58,263 nucleotides of DNA from Bacillota bacterium (GTDB taxonomy: Bacteria; Bacillota; Sulfobacillia; Sulfobacillales; Sulfobacillaceae), in contig JAJZZH010000030.1 of NCBI GenBank assembly GCA_021797675.1, positions 1 through 58,263 of the forward strand, written 5' to 3'. Made by a program: the position numbers and the translations under genes. A model generated the notes under the pieces. It was not told the DNA's origin. It saw only the letters and a program-made list of their open reading frames with translations, and did no database searches. This document shows positions 54,117-58,263 of the stretch, piece after piece (position 1 is the first letter of the stretch; every line of letters begins with the position of its first letter).

Positions 54117-55100
54117 ATGCCGGCGGTAACTCCCGCACGGTGGGTCGATCTGCCGCGGATCACCGATCCCCCCGGCAGTCTGTTGAGTCGTCCCGTAGCC
54201 CGGATCGCCACGGCCCCGGCTTTGCTGGAGGGAGCCGGATTTCCGGTCCGGCGTCCGTGGCCCAGCCGGGAGATCGGTTTCCGCGAGGCGGACCCATTTT
54301 TGCTGCTCGATCACCTGGGGGCCGTGGAATATGCTCCCGGGGAAGCCAAGGGCGCTCCTTGGCACCCGCACCGTGGCTTTGAAACGGTGACCTATATGAT
54401 GGATGGGGCCATGGAACACCGCGACTCACAAGGTGGTGGAGGCGTCATCCGAGACGGAGACACCCAGTGGATGACGGCCGGAGCCGGAATTTTGCACGAT
54501 GAAATGCCCACGGGGGAATTGGTGCAAACCGGCGGCCGGTTTCATGGCATTCAGTTGTGGGTAAACCTGCCCAAACAATTGAAATTCGCGCCGCCGCGAT
54601 ACCAAGGGCTCGCCGGCGACCGAATCACCCTGTTGGCATCGGCCGCCGCCGACTCGCTGGTGCGGCTCATTGCCGGCGAAATTGGCGGATATCGGGGGCC
54701 GGGCCTTACTTGGACGCCGATTACGGTGATTCACGCCAGCCTTGAGGCAGGGGCACGACTTCGCCTTGCGTGGCCCGAAGCGTTCAATGCGCTGGCCTAC
54801 ATCCTTTCCGGAGCGGGCGCCGTGGGGGCCGGAAATGCGTTGGTGATTGAAGGGCAGGGGGTACTGTTCGGACCCGGTCAAGTGCTGACGATATCGGCCG
54901 CCACGCAACTCGGCGGGCCGACTCATCGCCTGGAAATCCTGATCTTAGGGGGTCAGCCAATTCGGGAACCGATTGCCAGTTACGGACCGTTCGTCATGAA
55001 TACCCACGCCGATATTGTTCAGGCCTTCGACGATTATCAGGCGGGACGGATGGGAATCATTCCCGCCACCGAGGTGTCGCCCGGCGCGGGTGAAGCGTGA
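54117..55100 (+). CDS. Pirin-family cupin protein
   Basis: 327 residues from the ATG at 54117 after AAAGGAGAGGAG. The metal motif HPHRGFETVTYMMDG and a later MTAGAGILHDEMP define pirins: His-x-His and the following His/Glu bind a metal. Known relatives act as quercetinases or redox-dependent regulators. Why it sits between sat and a beta-propeller gene is not clear. The 240-base gap upstream allows its own promoter. Confidence 0.9.
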   Translation: MPAVTPARWVDLPRITDPPGSLLSRPVARIATAPALLEGAGFPVRRPWPSREIGFREADPFLLLDHLGAVEYAPGEAKGAPWHPHRGFETVTYMMDGAMEHRDSQGGGGVIRDGDTQWMTAGAGILHDEMPTGELVQTGGRFHGIQLWVNLPKQLKFAPPRYQGLAGDRITLLASAAADSLVRLIAGEIGGYRGPGLTWTPITVIHASLEAGARLRLAWPEAFNALAYILSGAGAVGAGNALVIEGQGVLFGPGQVLTISAATQLGGPTHRLEILILGGQPIREPIASYGPFVMNTHADIVQAFDDYQAGRMGIIPATEVSPGAGEA

Positions 55101-55225
55101 AGGTGGACTGGCGGCGTTCCGTGGCTGGGCCGCAAATGCTTTCGGAAAGCTTCAGCCATGATTCAGTGAGGAAGGCGAGAGAATTCGTTAGAATATGGCC
55201 CAGGCAGTTGTTGTGAAGGGAGCTC

Positions 55226-56596
55226 TTGGAGTCAGTGCGGAAATGGGTCGAGATCGTGGCGGGGATGATTGCCACGACCATGGTTCTGAGTGGGGCCACG
55301 GATGCAGCCAATCCTTCGGTGCAAAGCCCGGCGACGTACATTAAGCGCGCGGAATCGCCGGGGCCAGCTCCAACCGCTTGGCTCATCGATCACGATAGCC
55401 TGACCAATAACCCGGTTTTCGGAACTCCGAGCACCCACGACGGCCCCAATTATTTGGTGATGTTGCCGGCGCTGGCCAATAGCGCTCCGGTATACGTTAA
55501 CCATTTCGTCTATGTGGTTGGCGGCTACGTTGACGGACCGCGCAACGCGCCGCATCCGGGATTTGTCTGGGCGCTTAATCCGGCCACCGGGGCGATTGAG
55601 TGGACGATCCAAACCCCCAACAGCGTGTTTGCCCAGCCGATTGTCGCTGGCAATCTATTGCTGATCGGGGTGGGCAATGCCGCTTTTGCCCATCCGACGC
55701 AAAGCCCCGCCACGACGCCGGGGATGGTGCGGGGGGTGGGTCCCAGCGGACTCTATGCATTCGATGCCACCAATGGCCGCGTGGTGTGGATGTTTGGCAC
55801 CGCGGGGGCCGATCAAGCTCCCCCGACCGTGGTGGGCAATACCGTGTACCTGGCCAGCGGTGACCGGCACCTATACGCGTTGAGGCTGAGGACGGGCAAG
55901 GAATTGTGGGCGACCAATATCGGTCACTACGTCAGCCGCTCCAGTCCGCGAATCATCGGTCATTACGCCTATTTGGGAGGGGCGGGCCCGCTCGGGGTGG
56001 TGGCGGTGAACCTGCGAACGCATCGTGTGGCTTGGCAACGTCTTATTCCAGGAGCCTTAGAAGGCGTGGATGACACGCCGCTGGCCACCACGCCGAACCG
56101 CCTGATTACCGCGGCGCTGACGGGACCGAAGGGAATCTTGCCCGATTCTAAGCGGCACGCGGCTCGACTCTTCGCGTTGAACCCGAGAAACGGGAACATT
56201 GTATGGGCGAAAACGCTCGCGATCGGTCGGGCCCCCATGTTCAAGTCGACGGGCACGCCCACCGTGATGGGCGGGACGGTATACGCGGGCAATGCTATCA
56301 ACGGGCGCATCGCGGCCCTTTCCGTGAGGACGGGGAAGATTTTATGGTCGGTGGCGGTCGGCTCTCCAGTGACTCGTCCCCCGGCGGTGATTGGCCGGGA
56401 TATCGAAGTGTTGACCAAGAGCGGCGACTTGGTTGCCCTATCCCGGCGCGGAAAGATCCTCGCCCGGCGCCCACTAGCCAATTGGGTCAACGCTTATGGT
56501 CCGGTCATCTACAATGACTCGGTGGCGGTAGCGGGCAACACGTCCTTTAACGGTTACGCGGGAATGATTCCCTTGCTGACGGGATCAACGCGATAA
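55226..56596 (+). CDS. Secreted PQQ-like beta-propeller protein
   Basis: 456 residues from a TTG at 55226 with GAAGGGAG upstream; a GTG at 55235 is also possible. Signal sequence: VEIVAGMIATTMVLSGATDA. Blades such as VWALNPATGAIEWTIQTPNS, YAFDATNGRVVWMFGTAGAD and AALSVRTGKILWSVAVGSP repeat the PQQ/BamB pattern. It is a paralogue of the membrane-anchored protein at 49597. Followed 30 bases later by the sulfotransferase gene, so likely co-transcribed. Ligand unknown. Confidence 0.8.
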   Translation: MESVRKWVEIVAGMIATTMVLSGATDAANPSVQSPATYIKRAESPGPAPTAWLIDHDSLTNNPVFGTPSTHDGPNYLVMLPALANSAPVYVNHFVYVVGGYVDGPRNAPHPGFVWALNPATGAIEWTIQTPNSVFAQPIVAGNLLLIGVGNAAFAHPTQSPATTPGMVRGVGPSGLYAFDATNGRVVWMFGTAGADQAPPTVVGNTVYLASGDRHLYALRLRTGKELWATNIGHYVSRSSPRIIGHYAYLGGAGPLGVVAVNLRTHRVAWQRLIPGALEGVDDTPLATTPNRLITAALTGPKGILPDSKRHAARLFALNPRNGNIVWAKTLAIGRAPMFKSTGTPTVMGGTVYAGNAINGRIAALSVRTGKILWSVAVGSPVTRPPAVIGRDIEVLTKSGDLVALSRRGKILARRPLANWVNAYGPVIYNDSVAVAGNTSFNGYAGMIPLLTGSTR

Positions 56597-56626
56597 ACGG
56601 CATAGACGGAAACGGAGGCGTTCGGT

Positions 56627-57592
56627 ATGTTAACAAGCGATAAGCAGATCTTGCCTACGTTTTTGATTGTGGGCGCCGCAAAATCCGGTACTACCGCTTT
56701 ATACCATTGGCTGAACCAACATCCTCGGGTGTTCATGTCGCCGGTCAAGGAGCCTCACTTTTTTTCTGGACTGCAACCAACGTTTCGGGGACCCGGCGAC
56801 GATCGGTTCAACCAGCCGATTGTCACCGAGTGGGAAGCGTATCTTGCGTTGTTTGCCGAGGCAGGGCGATGGGCCGTGCGCGGAGAAGCTTCCCCTTCGT
56901 ATCTGGACTTGTATTCCACGGCGGTGCCGAGAATTCGCGCGCGGATTCCCGGGGCAAAAATTGTAATTCTTTTGCGCCATCCCACGGACCGCGCCTTTTC
57001 CGAATATGTGCATTTGGTCCGCGACGGGCGGGAAACCATGACGTTCCGGCAGTCGCTGGACGCCGAGGCAGTGCGCATGCGAGCCGGCTGGCGGAGGATT
57101 TGGGCGCACAAGGAACGCGGACTCTACTACGAGGCGGTCAAAGCATACATCGATACATTTGGACGGCAAAACCTCGGCGTTTGGTTGTATGAGAGCATGC
57201 GCGACCGTCCCGCCGCGACCTTTCGTGAGATTTGCGAATTCATCGGCATTGACGAAGACTTCGTCCCTCAGTTTAGCCAAGTGAACGTGGGTGGGGTGCC
57301 ACGCTTCAAGTTGCTTCACCAGTGGTTGAACGGACAGGGCGCGACCGTTCGCTTCGTGCGCTGGTTGCTGCCGAACCGGATTCGAACCAGATTGCGCCAA
57401 TCCGTGGATCGCGTAAACCTCAATAAACTGAGGATCTCTCCGGAAGATCGGGAGTATCTTGATGCCTATTATCGGGAGGATATCGCGCGTCTTCGCCGCT
57501 TGTTGCCGGACATCAACTTTTCGCCGTGGGATCGCCGATTTGCCAATGGTCAGCAGTCTTTCTCGCAGGCCCGGGCGGCGACCGCGCGTTGA
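56627..57592 (+). CDS. PAPS-dependent sulfotransferase
   Basis: 321 residues. LIVGAAKSGTTALYHWLNQH is the 5'-phosphosulfate loop and KIVILLRHPTDRAFSEYVHL the 3'-phosphate loop of PAPS sulfotransferases; KEPHFFS follows the first loop as in heparan-type NDST and Stf enzymes. It moves sulfate from PAPS to a hydroxyl or amine on a sugar, lipid or peptide. With cysC and sat upstream on the same strand the locus makes and uses its own PAPS. The acceptor is unknown; envelope glycans or lipids are plausible. GGAGG precedes the ATG. Confidence 0.9.
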   Translation: MLTSDKQILPTFLIVGAAKSGTTALYHWLNQHPRVFMSPVKEPHFFSGLQPTFRGPGDDRFNQPIVTEWEAYLALFAEAGRWAVRGEASPSYLDLYSTAVPRIRARIPGAKIVILLRHPTDRAFSEYVHLVRDGRETMTFRQSLDAEAVRMRAGWRRIWAHKERGLYYEAVKAYIDTFGRQNLGVWLYESMRDRPAATFREICEFIGIDEDFVPQFSQVNVGGVPRFKLLHQWLNGQGATVRFVRWLLPNRIRTRLRQSVDRVNLNKLRISPEDREYLDAYYREDIARLRRLLPDINFSPWDRRFANGQQSFSQARAATAR

Positions 57593-57622
57593 CGGTGGAT
57601 AGCGTGGCCGTCTCGCTTTTTT
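57591..57622 (+). terminator. Weak terminator after the sulfotransferase gene
   Basis: GACGG and CCGTC pair around a 12-nt loop and are followed after four bases by six T. It begins within the stop codon, so the stem is short but well placed. Confidence 0.4.
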
Positions 57623-57844
57623 AGCCTGGAAGCTGCTTGGACAGGTTCAAACGGGTAATGGATCACGATGGAGAATCGTGTCTCCTGAGGTGCACGCACA
57701 ACCCGGCTGGTGGTCGCCGTGGCTTGATCGATGCCGGGTATCCGCGTCCAAGGAGTTGCCGCCGTAAGCAGGACGGGCTCGATGTGCGGAAGATGGGTGG
57801 CGTCCGCACCATGGTTCAGCGTTAAACCTTGTTCGCCATGCGGA

Positions 57845-58111
57845 TCAAGGAGGAACGGCTGATGCGCACGCGGTCAATCGTCCAGGAACAGGGGTTGGGG
57901 GGATGGCCGCCGCGCCGCCCGACGACGGCACGTCGGGCGCTTGTATCGGGAGGGTGGTCAGATCGGCGGGATCATAGGCCACCGTCAGGGTTTGCCCAAT
58001 CCATGCCGTCCCCACTTCGTGTTTGCGGCCATGAAACGCGATACACCCCACTTTATCCACCTTGCGCGTCTCGGCATGGAGGAAGGCTTGCGTTACCAGC
58101 GCCGGTTCCGC
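57845..58111 (-). pseudogene. C-terminal remnant of a DDE (Mu-type/integrase-core) transposase
   Basis: The minus-strand frame contains AFLHAETRKVDKVGCIAFHG and then RKHEVGTAWIGQTLTVAYDP, the beta-barrel region found after the integrase core in Mu-like and IS-type DDE transposases. It is stopped upstream by TGA at 58112-58114 and the catalytic core is missing. No terminal repeats were found. It is a relic beside an incoming IS607-type gene. Confidence 0.6.
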
Positions 58112-58196
58112 TCAGTGCACCGGGCGACCCCCGGGCTGGGGTAAATAACTGCTAAAACAAATCACATGATATCTATGTACATCGCATCATAAGGTG

Positions 58197-58202
58197 TATA
58201 AT
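58197..58202 (+). promoter_or_regulatory. -10 box of the IS607-type tnpA gene
   Basis: A consensus TATAAT ends 6 bases before the ATG at 58209. The region before it is unusually AT-rich for the window, as at an IS end. Translation may be leaderless. Confidence 0.5.
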
Positions 58203-58208
58203 ATGGGT

Positions 58209-58263
58209 ATGCTAGTGAATATTGGCAAGGCTGCGAAAGCACTGGGTGTCCATCCGGAAACGC
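58209..58263 (+). CDS. N-terminus of an IS607-type serine recombinase (TnpA), cut by the window edge
   Basis: Only 18 codons are visible: VNIGKAAKALGVHPET, the start of a MerR-like helix-turn-helix typical of IS607 TnpA proteins, which have this HTH before a serine-resolvase domain. The ATG at 58203 overlaps the -10 box, so the ATG at 58209 is preferred. A MerR-type regulator or another HTH protein cannot be excluded from so few residues. Confidence 0.55.
   Translation, partial: MLVNIGKAAKALGVHPET

Noticed and set aside
1-58263. CRISPR arrays, tRNA or rRNA genes
   Set aside because: No regularly spaced repeats, tRNA cloverleaf or rRNA-like sequence was recognised in reading both strands by eye.

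Overview
The window looks like chromosomal DNA of a spore-forming, moderately GC-rich member of the Bacillota, probably Sulfobacillus or a relative. The reasons are strong AGGAGG ribosome-binding sites, frequent GTG/TTG starts, a sporulation gene of the YlbJ family, an ATP-type phosphofructokinase, and paralogous secreted beta-propeller proteins. The genus is an inference, since no marker RNA gene is present.

Positions 1 to about 35,820 read as the right-hand part of a large integrated element. Its right end is marked by a large serine recombinase (34280-35809). About 15 bp past its stop codon begins the 3' half of a ylbJ-like sporulation gene (about 35,820-36,701) whose 5' half is absent from the window. 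The element carries: (a) a ParA-like ATPase and a TOPRIM protein (1-2272); (b) a defence and DNA-modification island (2810-12963) with an AlbA_2 protein, a MerR-like regulator, a C5 cytosine methyltransferase, a PLD-type restriction nuclease, a second nuclease gene that seems frameshifted, Vsr, an HNH protein, and a leaderless XRE - ImmA/IrrE - Apea-HEPN operon; (c) a Tad-type pilus or secretion locus (about 14033-34237) with TadZ, TadA, TadB, TadC, a 47-residue Flp-like pilin, CpaB, a TadE-like pseudopilin, a roughly 1,427-residue Ig-like adhesin, two further large secreted proteins, a GT-C-like membrane protein and a CPBP protease, but no recognisable TadV prepilin peptidase or CpaC secretin.

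Right of the element lies more ordinary host DNA: a small membrane protein coupled to pfkA, secreted proteins, an AbiE-like toxin-antitoxin pair next to a decayed TnpB fragment, a secreted transglutaminase-like protein and an NYN-domain protein. An amino-sugar locus follows (GntR/UTRA regulator, nagB, BadF-type N-acetylglucosamine kinase, with convergent PIG-L deacetylase and tandem GNAT genes).

The last part (about 48.4-57.6 kb) joins sulfate activation to sulfotransfer: APS kinase, ATP sulfurylase, a pirin, a secreted beta-propeller and a PAPS-dependent sulfotransferase, all on one strand. A perfect 23-bp tandem repeat overlaps the likely promoter. The right edge holds a transposase remnant and the first codons of an IS607-type tnpA. 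No tRNA, rRNA or CRISPR array was recognised.
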